DNA from: CAG-964 sp902789345
GTDB lineage: Bacteria > Bacillota > Clostridia > Oscillospirales > Acutalibacteraceae
DNA length: 64,000 bases
NCBI GenBank assembly: GCA_052117325.1
Contig: JBQKJJ010000004.1
Strand: one strand, 5' to 3'
This document shows, one piece after another, positions 1-6,759 of this stretch. Each line of letters starts with the position of its first letter. The stretch's first letter is position 1. The translations under genes and the position numbers were made by a program. Below the pieces are notes generated by a model. The model did not search any database, was not told the DNA's origin, and worked only from the letters and a program-made list of their open reading frames with translations.

Positions 1-248
1 ATAAATGCCGCCGCTACCGCTATTATTGCCAATAAAAATTGCAGCTTTATAACCGGCTGAGGGTTTTGCACAGACTTTCTTTTGTTAAAAAATTCGGTAT
101 ATGTGCCTTTTTCCTGCCCGGAGTCTTCATCCTCCTGAAAATCCTCCTCTGTTTCCTCCTCTTCCTCCTGCATAGGCTCGGCACGCACTACAGGTACACT
201 TTCCCAACTGTCGTTATACTCTATGTTGTCATATCTGTCTTCTTTCAT
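1..248 (-). CDS. Membrane protein of unknown function, N-terminal part only
   Basis: The minus strand is open from an ATG at 248 through the left edge, so only the first 82 residues are seen. Residues 1-60 are strongly acidic, with a run of Glu/Asp at about 28-43. A hydrophobic stretch begins near residue 67 (KLQFLLAIIAVAAAF), which looks like one membrane span. This suggests an acidic cytoplasmic tail followed by a membrane anchor and an external part beyond the window. The function cannot be told from this fragment. The plus-strand frame over the same bases is a shadow, because its residue pattern is just the antisense of the acidic run. Confidence 0.6.
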   Translation of the reverse strand, partial: MKEDRYDNIEYNDSWESVPVVRAEPMQEEEEETEEDFQEDEDSGQEKGTYTEFFNKRKSVQNPQPVIKLQFLLAIIAVAAAF

Positions 249-413
249 TAAAATCACATCCCGACTTCATCTTAATAAAATACTTATGTAATGCAAAACC
301 GGTTTATTCTTTATAAAAGCTATAAAACGCACAAGCTTATATTTAACAGACACCGGTAAAATTTTTAGAATATAATTACTTGTAAAATAATTCTTAATAA
401 TATGGAAATGCTT

Positions 414-443
414 TTGACATAACATAGCTTGCTATGCTATAAT
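414..443 (+). promoter_or_regulatory. ppa promoter with palindromic spacer
   Basis: TTGACA at 414-419 and TATAAT at 438-443 are separated by 18 bases, with a TG extension just upstream of the -10. The spacer holds a perfect 6-bp inverted repeat, CATAGC-TT-GCTATG (423-436), which could be a repressor site. A ribosome site (TAGGAGC, 469-475) precedes the ATG at 484. Confidence 0.8.
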
Positions 444-483
444 TTTTTTATCAAGAATTAATAAGAATAGGAGCGTCAACCCA

Positions 484-1029
484 ATGAATGTATGGCATGA
501 TTTAAATCCTGAAAGAATTACACCAAGCGATTTTGAGGCTTATATTGAAATACCAAAGGGCTGCAAGAGCAAATACGAGCTTGACAAAGAAACCGGTCTG
601 TTAAAGCTGGACAGAATACTTCATACATCTACCCGTTATCCTGCAAACTACGGCTTTATTCCAAGAACCTTTGCGCACGACCTTGACCCTCTTGATGTTT
701 TGGTTTTGTGCAGTGAAACCATGTACCCGGGAACACTTATTCAGTGCTACCCTATAGGCTACATCAGAATGGTTGACTCCGGCTATAATGACGAAAAAAT
801 TATAGCCATACCTTTTAATGACCCTACCTACAACAGCTACAAGGATATTTCAGAGCTTCCACAGCATATTTTTAAGGAAATGTGCCACTTCTTTAAGGTT
901 TACAAAACACTTGAGGACTCTGACAAATACACAGAGGTAGAGGATGTTAAGGGTGCAAAAGAGGCTCAAACAATTATTGCCCAGGCAATAAACGACTATA
1001 AGAAAACCTACGGCGATTTACGCAAATAA
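484..1029 (+). CDS. ppa: Inorganic pyrophosphatase, family I
   Basis: A soluble family I pyrophosphatase of 181 residues, the usual bacterial length. It hydrolyses cytoplasmic pyrophosphate to phosphate and pulls biosynthetic reactions forward. The substrate-site motif YPANYGFIP lies at 52-60. The metal-binding signature DLDPLDVLV follows, with Asp66, Asp68 and Asp71 matching the three catalytic aspartates of the E. coli enzyme; Leu67 replaces the more usual Gly/Ser. The start is fixed by TAGGAGC ten bases upstream. It has its own strong promoter, and the next gene begins 21 bases after the stop, so the two are probably co-transcribed. Confidence 0.95.
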   Translation: MNVWHDLNPERITPSDFEAYIEIPKGCKSKYELDKETGLLKLDRILHTSTRYPANYGFIPRTFAHDLDPLDVLVLCSETMYPGTLIQCYPIGYIRMVDSGYNDEKIIAIPFNDPTYNSYKDISELPQHIFKEMCHFFKVYKTLEDSDKYTEVEDVKGAKEAQTIIAQAINDYKKTYGDLRK

Positions 1030-1050
1030 TTTACTTGGAGATGAACCTAA

Positions 1051-1548
1051 TTGAGTAACGGATTTAAAAATCTTGAGGACAAAAGGACAAAACCACTAAG
1101 GCTTACAAACTGTGTTTTGTTTATAATAGAGATTGTACTGTTTGCATTTCCGTATATAGCAATGGTGGACAGTGAGGGCAATTACCGCTTTAAAACCATT
1201 TTAGAGCTTATAATCGGAATGAATGCAGAGGACAACAAGTGGATTAAAATGGGGCTTCTTGCCATTGCATTTGCAATAATCCCTATAGTAGGCTTCTTTG
1301 TAACTGCATTTGATAAAAACAGCTGTGTAAAAAGCTTTTTTGGCTGTGTTTGCTCCTTTGCGGGAATTTTCTGTTTGGTATTTTTAGTACCGCAGTTCTC
1401 GCCTCAGCTTGCATTTGGCGCAATGGCGGCTATAATTATTTATCTGTTCATATTTGCAATAAGCGTTTCACTTGCACTGAAAACAGTAGCAATAAGGGCG
1501 CTTAAACGAAAAGAACAGGAAAAAATTGCCGAACACAACGAGGCATAA
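1051..1548 (+). CDS. Small four-span membrane protein, unknown function
   Basis: A 165-residue protein with four likely membrane spans at roughly residues 17-37, 66-86, 91-115 and 117-147. The C-terminal tail is charged (LKRKEQEKIAEHNEA). It starts with TTG at 1051, preceded by TTGGAG (1035-1040), ten bases away. I do not recognise the family. It sits 21 bases after ppa and ends before a hairpin terminator, so it is probably the last gene of a two-gene unit. No catalytic motif is visible. Confidence 0.75.
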   Translation: MSNGFKNLEDKRTKPLRLTNCVLFIIEIVLFAFPYIAMVDSEGNYRFKTILELIIGMNAEDNKWIKMGLLAIAFAIIPIVGFFVTAFDKNSCVKSFFGCVCSFAGIFCLVFLVPQFSPQLAFGAMAAIIIYLFIFAISVSLALKTVAIRALKRKEQEKIAEHNEA

Positions 1549-1572
1549 AAACAAATTTAGAACAAACAATTC

Positions 1573-1607
1573 ACAAAAGGGCGGCAGAGTTTCTGTCGTC
1601 CTTTTGT
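1573..1607 (+). terminator. Hairpin terminator after ppa operon
   Basis: Arms 1573-1587 and 1593-1607 form a 15-bp stem, counting G-U pairs, around a 5-base loop. It lies 24 bases after the stop of the small membrane protein. The T run is inside the right arm and not after it. Confidence 0.6.
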
Positions 1608-1619
1608 AAGCCCTACATT

Positions 1620-1647
1620 TGTGTATAATGCATAAAATTTATACACA
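1620..1647. promoter_or_regulatory. Palindrome upstream of GH13 gene
   Basis: TGTGTATAA at 1620-1628 and TTATACACA at 1639-1647 are perfect inverted copies separated by 10 bases. The left arm contains a TATAAT-like hexamer. The element sits about 175 bases before the GH13 gene and could be an operator for sugar-responsive control. This is inferred from position and symmetry only. Confidence 0.35.
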
Positions 1648-1822
1648 TTTTTCCAAGTTTATTCTTGCGTTTCGTTGCACATTGTGCTAAAATAAGCCTT
1701 AGGGTAATGCTAATAGGTCATTTTATTTATTGCCCTTTGCAGTTGTGTACAAGCCGACATTCAGCCGTGCTTTGTTCATAACGCAAAAATAACTTAAACA
1801 AATTCTGAGTGAGGTGATTTTT

Positions 1823-3481
1823 ATGACAAGCTGGGTAAATAAATCTATTTTTTACCACATTTATCCTTTAGGCTTTTGCGGTGCACCTGAATATAATGAC
1901 GGTACACAAGCATACCGACTGGATAAAGTAATTGACTGGATTCCACACTTAAAGGAGCTTAACGTAAACGCTGTTTACTTTGGCCCTGTTTTTGAATCCT
2001 CTAAACACGGCTATGACACTAAGGATTACTACCATATAGATAAGCGACTTGGCGACAATGAGTCCTTTAAAAAAATATGCGATTTACTGCACGCCAACGG
2101 CATTAAGGTAGTTCTTGACGGTGTATTTAACCATGTTGGCAGAGAGTTTTGGGCATTTAAGGATGTTCAGCAAAACTTACAAAATTCCGTACACTGCAGT
2201 TGGTTCCAAAACCTAAACTTTGGCGGAAACAGTCCAATGGGCGACCCGTTTTGGTACGAGGGCTGGAGCGGCCACTACGACCTTGTTAAGCTGAATCTGC
2301 AAAACCCATATGTAGTTGAGCATTTGCTTAACGCCGTGGGCATGTGGATGGACGAGTTTGGCATAGACGGTTTAAGACTTGATGTGGCAGACTGTGTAGA
2401 TATGAATTTCCTAAAGCAGTTAAGAATATTCTGCAAAGGCAAAAGACCTGATTTCTGGCTTATGGGTGAAATTATCCACGGTGACTACAGCCGTTGGGCA
2501 AATAACGATACCTTGGATTCTGCAACAAACTACGAGTGCTACAAGGGTATATACTCCTCTCATAACGACCACAATTATTTTGAAATTGCACATTCTCTGC
2601 AAAGGCAGTTTGCACAGGGCGGTATTTACCAAAACCTATGCCTTTACAGCTTCTTGGACAACCACGATGTAAACCGTATTGCAAGCAGTCTGCGTGATAA
2701 GGCACATTTGAAGAATTCCTATACCGTAATGTACTGTATGCCGGGCGTACCGTCAATTTACTACGGCAGTGAATGGGGCATTGAGGGTACAAGAACCAAC
2801 GAAAGCGACTATGCTTTAAGACCTGAGCTTAACCTTGGTGAAATTCCTAATGCTAACGAGGACTTGAATGTATACCTGAAAAAGCTGGGCAAAATCAGAC
2901 TTACACTTGAGCCGCTGCAGTTTGGCGACTATAAAAACGAGTATATAAGAAACGAACAGCTTGCTTTTTCAAGAACATACAACAATCAAACCGTGTATGT
3001 TGCACTTAACCTAAGCGGCAACACTGCAAATGTTGAATTTAACGCTGTGGGAGGCGTCAGTAAGCTTACAGATGCCCTAACAGGCGAAAGCTTTGACAAC
3101 ACCGGCTATGTTCGTATTCCTGTAAACGGCAACAGCGCAAGGATTTTGGTTATGAACAACGGCGAGTTTTCCATAAACCTTGACGAAACTCCTGAAATTG
3201 TTACTCAGCCTCAAAAAGAAGAAACCGCTAAGCCGGAAGCAGGTACTCCTATTGTTGAGATGGTTATGCCTTTGGAGGAGGTTACCCCGGGCAGATACCG
3301 TCACTTTAAGGGCGGTGAATATGAAATACTTCATATAGCCGAGCACACCGAAACAGGCGAAAAGCTGGTTATTTATGTAGATGTACAAACAAATAAATAT
3401 TGGGCAAGACCATATGATATGTTTGTAGAGCTTGTTAAAAAGGACAACAAATTTATACGCCGCTTCGATAAGCTAAGCTGA
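1823..3481 (+). CDS. Cytoplasmic GH13 alpha-glucanase fused to DUF1653
   Basis: A GH13 (alpha-amylase clan) enzyme of 552 residues with no signal peptide, so it probably acts on imported maltodextrins in the cytoplasm. The four GH13 regions are present: DGVFNH near 100, GLRLDVADC near 182 (nucleophile Asp), GEIIH near 214 (acid Glu), and FLDNHD near 277. The overall look is neopullulanase or cyclomaltodextrinase-like. After the barrel and C-terminal beta domain, a short linker leads to a DUF1653-type domain at about 490-545 (GRYRHFKGGEYEIL ... ARPYDMFVE), normally a separate small protein. The ATG at 1823 is preferred over the GTG at 1814 because GAGGTGAT forms the ribosome site. Exact substrate is not readable from sequence. 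Confidence 0.9.
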   Translation: MTSWVNKSIFYHIYPLGFCGAPEYNDGTQAYRLDKVIDWIPHLKELNVNAVYFGPVFESSKHGYDTKDYYHIDKRLGDNESFKKICDLLHANGIKVVLDGVFNHVGREFWAFKDVQQNLQNSVHCSWFQNLNFGGNSPMGDPFWYEGWSGHYDLVKLNLQNPYVVEHLLNAVGMWMDEFGIDGLRLDVADCVDMNFLKQLRIFCKGKRPDFWLMGEIIHGDYSRWANNDTLDSATNYECYKGIYSSHNDHNYFEIAHSLQRQFAQGGIYQNLCLYSFLDNHDVNRIASSLRDKAHLKNSYTVMYCMPGVPSIYYGSEWGIEGTRTNESDYALRPELNLGEIPNANEDLNVYLKKLGKIRLTLEPLQFGDYKNEYIRNEQLAFSRTYNNQTVYVALNLSGNTANVEFNAVGGVSKLTDALTGESFDNTGYVRIPVNGNSARILVMNNGEFSINLDETPEIVTQPQKEETAKPEAGTPIVEMVMPLEEVTPGRYRHFKGGEYEILHIAEHTETGEKLVIYVDVQTNKYWARPYDMFVELVKKDNKFIRRFDKLS

Positions 3482-3507
3482 TTTTTGTTATTACTTGTTA
3501 TAAAAAT

Positions 3508-3558
3508 AAACGGCACAGACCAATTTGCTTATATGCAATATGAGTCTGTGCCGTTTTT
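3508..3558. terminator. Bidirectional terminator between GH13 and holin genes
   Basis: AAACGGCACAGAC (3508-3520) pairs with GTCTGTGCCGTTT (3544-3556), with A runs on one side and T runs on the other. It can stop transcripts from the GH13 gene and from the phage-type cassette. Confidence 0.8.
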
Positions 3559-3618
3559 GTTTCTTTTAATAAACGCCGTTTAAATCATTAAAAATTTTAC
3601 GGCGCTTGCCATTGTATT

Positions 3619-3927
3619 CTATTTTTTTCTAAAGCGGCCGTATAAGTCCGACAGCTTTTCCCAACCGAACATCGCAATAAAGGCCACTACAAATCCGCCT
3701 ACCACAGCCCCTGCAATGCAATACCACTCAATAGGTATTTTATTGTACGAAACATTTGCAAAATAGGCAATTTCTGTAATAACTATAGATGTTACAGTTA
3801 CTTGCAGCGAGGTTGGAATTTTACTGAGAAATTTAAGCTCTTTTGTTACCTGTGTAATAATGCTTACTAAAAACGCAAGTATTCCCAGTGTAGTAAGCAG
3901 TGCGGTAAAATCTGTAATTTCATTCAT
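3619..3927 (-). CDS. Holin-like membrane protein
   Basis: A 102-residue protein with three likely membrane spans (about 10-29, 41-62, 67-90) and a basic C-terminus (YGRFRKK). Size, topology and position directly after an endolysin and an XhlA-like gene fit a phage holin, which makes membrane holes so that the endolysin can reach the wall. Its ATG shares a base with the stop of the upstream gene (TAATG), and GGAGGAG lies inside that gene, so translation is probably coupled. It is the last gene of a five-gene minus-strand cassette. Holins are too divergent for a firm family call by eye. Confidence 0.7.
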   Translation of the reverse strand: MNEITDFTALLTTLGILAFLVSIITQVTKELKFLSKIPTSLQVTVTSIVITEIAYFANVSYNKIPIEWYCIAGAVVGGFVVAFIAMFGWEKLSDLYGRFRKK

Positions 3928-4169
3928 TATTTCATCATCTCCTCCAGGTCGTATATTCTGTGGTTTACAACAGCTATTTTTTCGTCATGCAGCTGTAGCT
4001 GCTTTTCGTTTTCATAGGTACGGGAAACTAAGTTGTTATGCTCCCCTACCCTTTTTTCTAACTGCTCTATTCTGTATTTTATAAGCCTGGACTGCACTAC
4101 AATGCCCACCAGCGCACCGCAGCCCGAACCTATAAGTCCAATTAATGCAACAATAATTTCTGCCATCAT
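3927..4169 (-). CDS. XhlA-like holin-associated protein
   Basis: An 80-residue protein with a hydrophobic segment at about 4-25, then a charged helical region with heptad-like spacing to the end (RIEQLEKRVGEHNN ... IYDLEEMMK). This anchor plus coiled coil resembles the XhlA/haemolysin family found next to phage holins. The ATG at 4169 overlaps the endolysin stop as TGATG. Alternative starts at the TTG at 4172 or the ATG at 4166 would change only one residue. Its place between endolysin and holin supports a lysis role. Confidence 0.65.
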   Translation of the reverse strand: MMAEIIVALIGLIGSGCGALVGIVVQSRLIKYRIEQLEKRVGEHNNLVSRTYENEKQLQLHDEKIAVVNHRIYDLEEMMK

Positions 4170-4951
4170 CAAGAAATTTCCTTTTTCAGCATATCAATAG
4201 TTGCATTAACAACCGCCTTTTTAACATTGTCAAGCTCTTTGTTTATAGCATTTCTCAGGGCTGTAATTGTGTTTTTACCTGCGATGCCGTCTTGCTCAAG
4301 CTTAAACTTTTTCTGCACCTCCAAAGTCGCCTTGTAGGTACCTCCGCCAAAGCCGTTGGTACTGTCTACCTTGGACTTAATTATGCCCAATTTTTGGGCT
4401 TGCTGCAGTAATGATTTATATGCCAAAACGCCGTCTGATTTGTCACCATTTTTAAAATTCATTTCCTTTTCCTCCTTATGGTTGTAGTAAGGTCTGTAAT
4501 ATCCGTTTATAACTCCGTTTGTTTTACTGTACTGTTTGTACATAACCGTTGAATAATCTGCACTGTTGCTTCCGGTGTTGCCCTCTACAGTGTATATATA
4601 ACTACTGTCTGCATAATAAACATAGCCCAGGTGGTCGCTGTGGTACTTATCCGTGTAGCTGCCGCCCCACCTAAACATTACTATATCTCCCTCTTTTGGA
4701 GTAATTTCATTTGGTTCGTACCACTTACCGTACTTGCCGTCGCTTAGTCTTGCTACGGTTCCTGCTCCGTCTGTTTTAATCATATATTTATCAAGACCGT
4801 TTACCTGGTTAAACAGCCAGCTTATAAATACTGCACACCAGTTTACACCGTAGTAGTCGCTTGTGCGGTTGTAAAACCACTTGCGGTATTTGCTTCCGTT
4901 ATTTCCTATTTGACTTTTTGCAATTCTTGTTAAGTCGTCAATTACTGACAT
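4169..4951 (-). CDS. CHAP-domain endolysin with C-terminal wall-binding domain
   Basis: A 260-residue peptidoglycan hydrolase. The CHAP domain (about 1-150) shows Cys39 (NWCAVF), His107 (SDHLGYV) and Glu123 (VEGNTG) as the likely catalytic triad, so it should act as amidase or endopeptidase. Residues 164-260 form a peptidoglycan-binding-like domain (KFKLEQDGIAGKNTITALRN). There is no signal peptide, so release would need the adjacent holin. The ATG at 4951 follows AGGGGTGAT and is preferred over the longer frame from 4981. Inside the gene, AAGGAGG (4477-4471) sits eight bases before an in-frame ATG at 4462, exactly at the domain junction. This would allow a separate 97-residue wall-binding protein, as is known for several clostridial phage endolysins. 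Confidence 0.88.
   Translation of the reverse strand: MSVIDDLTRIAKSQIGNNGSKYRKWFYNRTSDYYGVNWCAVFISWLFNQVNGLDKYMIKTDGAGTVARLSDGKYGKWYEPNEITPKEGDIVMFRWGGSYTDKYHSDHLGYVYYADSSYIYTVEGNTGSNSADYSTVMYKQYSKTNGVINGYYRPYYNHKEEKEMNFKNGDKSDGVLAYKSLLQQAQKLGIIKSKVDSTNGFGGGTYKATLEVQKKFKLEQDGIAGKNTITALRNAINKELDNVKKAVVNATIDMLKKEIS
4460..4477 (-). promoter_or_regulatory. Internal Shine-Dalgarno and start codon inside endolysin
   Basis: On the minus strand AAGGAGG (4477-4471), an 8-base spacer and ATG (4462-4460) lie in frame with the endolysin. The position is the linker between the CHAP and wall-binding domains. It predicts a second product of 97 residues. Confidence 0.6.
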
Positions 4952-5017
4952 ATTATCACCCCTAATTTTACAGCAGCACAATATGCTGCTTTTTATTTTT
5001 TACTTAACCTGTTTTCA

Positions 5018-5611
5018 TTACAGAGAATAATTAAATTCTCCGGTTCCTTTGTTGTATAAAAGCTCATTACTGATTTTGTCATAAAAGCAAGGGACTTTGT
5101 TGTCATCCAATACAGGTATTAAATTTACAACCAATATATTGTTTTCATAAATTTTAAAACCGTATATCCTGCCTTTAAAAAAGTTTCCTGCTAAACCGTT
5201 GTTGTTTCTTGCCATTAAATACATAGTAAGCTTTGACTTAGTAACGCTGCTGCTCCAGCCGCCGTAATCAACACCGTCAAGTACAAGTGCGTTTTGGCTT
5301 TGCAGCATTTTGTATTTTCTGTCTTTCTCCAAGGTAAACGGTGTAAGGTTTGTTTTCCAGTATGCCTGCACCTTATAATTAACAGCCTGTGATACTGTAA
5401 TAGCATCTTCGGCGGCGGTTTTTGTTTGCTTACCGTATACGCACCTAAACACACTGTCAATTTGCAAGTACTCAAATTCTGTTTCTATTCGTACATCATT
5501 ACCGCATATATATTTAGTATCAATGTACTGTGTTCCTGTGCTTTCAATATACTTTATTTTCGTATAAGGCATTTCCTGCTTTTTAAATAAAAATCTTCTT
5601 CTGTCTGTCAT
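5018..5611 (-). CDS. LamG-like phage tail or receptor-binding protein
   Basis: A 197-residue protein containing a concanavalin/LamG-like sandwich of the type common in gut phage tail proteins. The family-typical opening is IESTGTQYIDTKY, and the later segment (FKGRIYGFKIYENN, VNLIPVLDDNKVPCFYD) is also typical. It probably binds a cell-surface glycan. The start at 5611 overlaps the upstream stop as ATGA and has GAGG just before it, so the longer reading from 5680 is unlikely. It lies between the baseplate-like gene and the endolysin. Confidence 0.65.
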   Translation of the reverse strand: MTDRRRFLFKKQEMPYTKIKYIESTGTQYIDTKYICGNDVRIETEFEYLQIDSVFRCVYGKQTKTAAEDAITVSQAVNYKVQAYWKTNLTPFTLEKDRKYKMLQSQNALVLDGVDYGGWSSSVTKSKLTMYLMARNNNGLAGNFFKGRIYGFKIYENNILVVNLIPVLDDNKVPCFYDKISNELLYNKGTGEFNYSL

Positions 5612-6504
5612 ACAGTTGCCTCTGTTTGAGCAGTCAGACAAACCCAGCGTGAGCCGTCGTACTGTGCGTGTATTTCGCATACATATCCCGACTGCGGTTG
5701 AAAGTCAGTCAAACCCACGCAATTTTCTGCAGTAAGGCTTGTTCCCGATGATGCCCCTGTAAAATTAACATAAATACTGTCCCCTGCATTTCCGCTTTGC
5801 GGATATACCAGCTTAACACCGGTTTGTGTGCCGATATAATATTCCGTATTTGCCTTTAGCTCTGCATCAAGGGCTGTTTTTACGGTTTGCGTGCCAATAA
5901 GCTTTGCAATGTCTTGCTTGTCTTTATCTGTAAGCACATAGTCACTGCCGTCCCTACCATTTGTTATAATAAAACGGCTTGTAGTATTATCGGTATAGGT
6001 TACTGTGTAAACATCAGTAAGACCTATTGAGGAGGTTTTTTCAATTTTTATTACTCCCTTAATTTTTGATAAATCCTCCCCGCCAAGCTGCTCTATAAGG
6101 CTGTTAAACCTGCTTAGAGTATCCTCCAGTAAGCCTTCATATCTGCTTTCGGCCTGCGGTGTAAGCTCTACACTGCTGTGAAGCTTAAGCGTAATAACAC
6201 TGCTGTTAAAAATAACCTTGCCATCGTCTGTGATTAACAGCTGAAGTTTAAGACTGTTTGTTTCTGTAAGAGACTGAGGTACAACAAATGTAAGAGTAGA
6301 TTTCAACATTGTTCCTACCGATGTATTACCGTTTTCGTCTTCAAAATTTAAAGAATAAACATAGCTGCCCTCCAGCAGATTATCCGGCAAGGTAAACACC
6401 AGCTCAGTAGCCAAATGCTCGCCTATATATCCTATTGTGTCGTTGTCGGGTACTATGGTACCGTCACCATATACCGTAAGATAGTTCTTTCTGATTCCCT
6501 GCAT
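5608..6504 (-). CDS. Phage baseplate/tail-like protein (BppU-type)
   Basis: A 298-residue protein, first gene of the cassette. Residues 1-115 are beta-rich and resemble the N-terminal domain of baseplate upper proteins (TVYGDGTIVPDNDTIGYIGE). A helical segment follows (SRYEGLLEDTLSRFNSLIEQL), then a short collagen-like turn (NGRDGSD) and a beta-rich C-terminus. The start at 6504 is set by AAAGGAG eight bases upstream. No capsid, portal, terminase, tape-measure or integrase gene is near, so the cassette is a remnant or a domesticated unit. The family call is tentative. Confidence 0.55.
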   Translation of the reverse strand: MQGIRKNYLTVYGDGTIVPDNDTIGYIGEHLATELVFTLPDNLLEGSYVYSLNFEDENGNTSVGTMLKSTLTFVVPQSLTETNSLKLQLLITDDGKVIFNSSVITLKLHSSVELTPQAESRYEGLLEDTLSRFNSLIEQLGGEDLSKIKGVIKIEKTSSIGLTDVYTVTYTDNTTSRFIITNGRDGSDYVLTDKDKQDIAKLIGTQTVKTALDAELKANTEYYIGTQTGVKLVYPQSGNAGDSIYVNFTGASSGTSLTAENCVGLTDFQPQSGYVCEIHAQYDGSRWVCLTAQTEATV

Positions 6505-6520
6505 ATTTTTTCTCCTTTGT

Positions 6521-6548
6521 ATTAATTGCAGAACGCTCTGCAATTAAT
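6521..6548. promoter_or_regulatory. Perfect 12-bp palindrome in leader of phage-type cassette
   Basis: ATTAATTGCAGA (6521-6532) and TCTGCAATTAAT (6537-6548) are perfect inverted copies with a 4-base centre. The element sits just upstream of the ribosome site of the first cassette gene. It has no T tract after it in either direction, so an operator or an RNA hairpin controlling translation is more likely than a terminator. Confidence 0.55.
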
Positions 6549-6677
6549 AGTAAAAAGAGGTTAAAACTTGCTGTAAAATATGCAAGTTTGTACATCTTCT
6601 TAAAAAAATTTTTTTATTTTATAATATGTCGGGCCATTTTCTTTGTTACAGGTATTTTTACCAGAACAAATTTTCTT

Positions 6678-6691
6678 GGAACAAAAGTTCG
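6678..6691. promoter_or_regulatory. LexA (SOS) box upstream of dinB
   Basis: GGAACAAAAGTTCG contains GAAC-N4-GTTC with perfect symmetry, matching the Gram-positive LexA/DinR operator. It lies nine bases before the dinB -35, and dinB-family genes are commonly SOS-controlled. It could also affect the divergent lysis cassette. Confidence 0.75.
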
Positions 6692-6699
6692 TTTTTGTA

Positions 6700-6747
6700 T
6701 TGATTTTCTTAAACAAATGTTTTATAATATCTTTAAAACATTTGTTT
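6700..6747 (+). promoter_or_regulatory. dinB promoter with 14-bp dyad over the -10
   Basis: TTGATT (6700-6705) and TATAAT (6723-6728) have a 17-base spacer. A perfect 14-bp inverted repeat, arms 6711-6724 and 6734-6747 with a 9-base centre, covers the -10 and the start-point region. It ends where the ribosome site begins. The dyad is distinct from the LexA box and suggests a second operator. Confidence 0.65.
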
Positions 6748-6759
6748 GGAGATGACCTT

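Noticed and set aside
39..251. Open frame on the plus strand at the left edge
   Set aside because: It mirrors a minus-strand gene with a normal start and acidic N-terminus; the plus-strand residues are only the antisense of that sequence.
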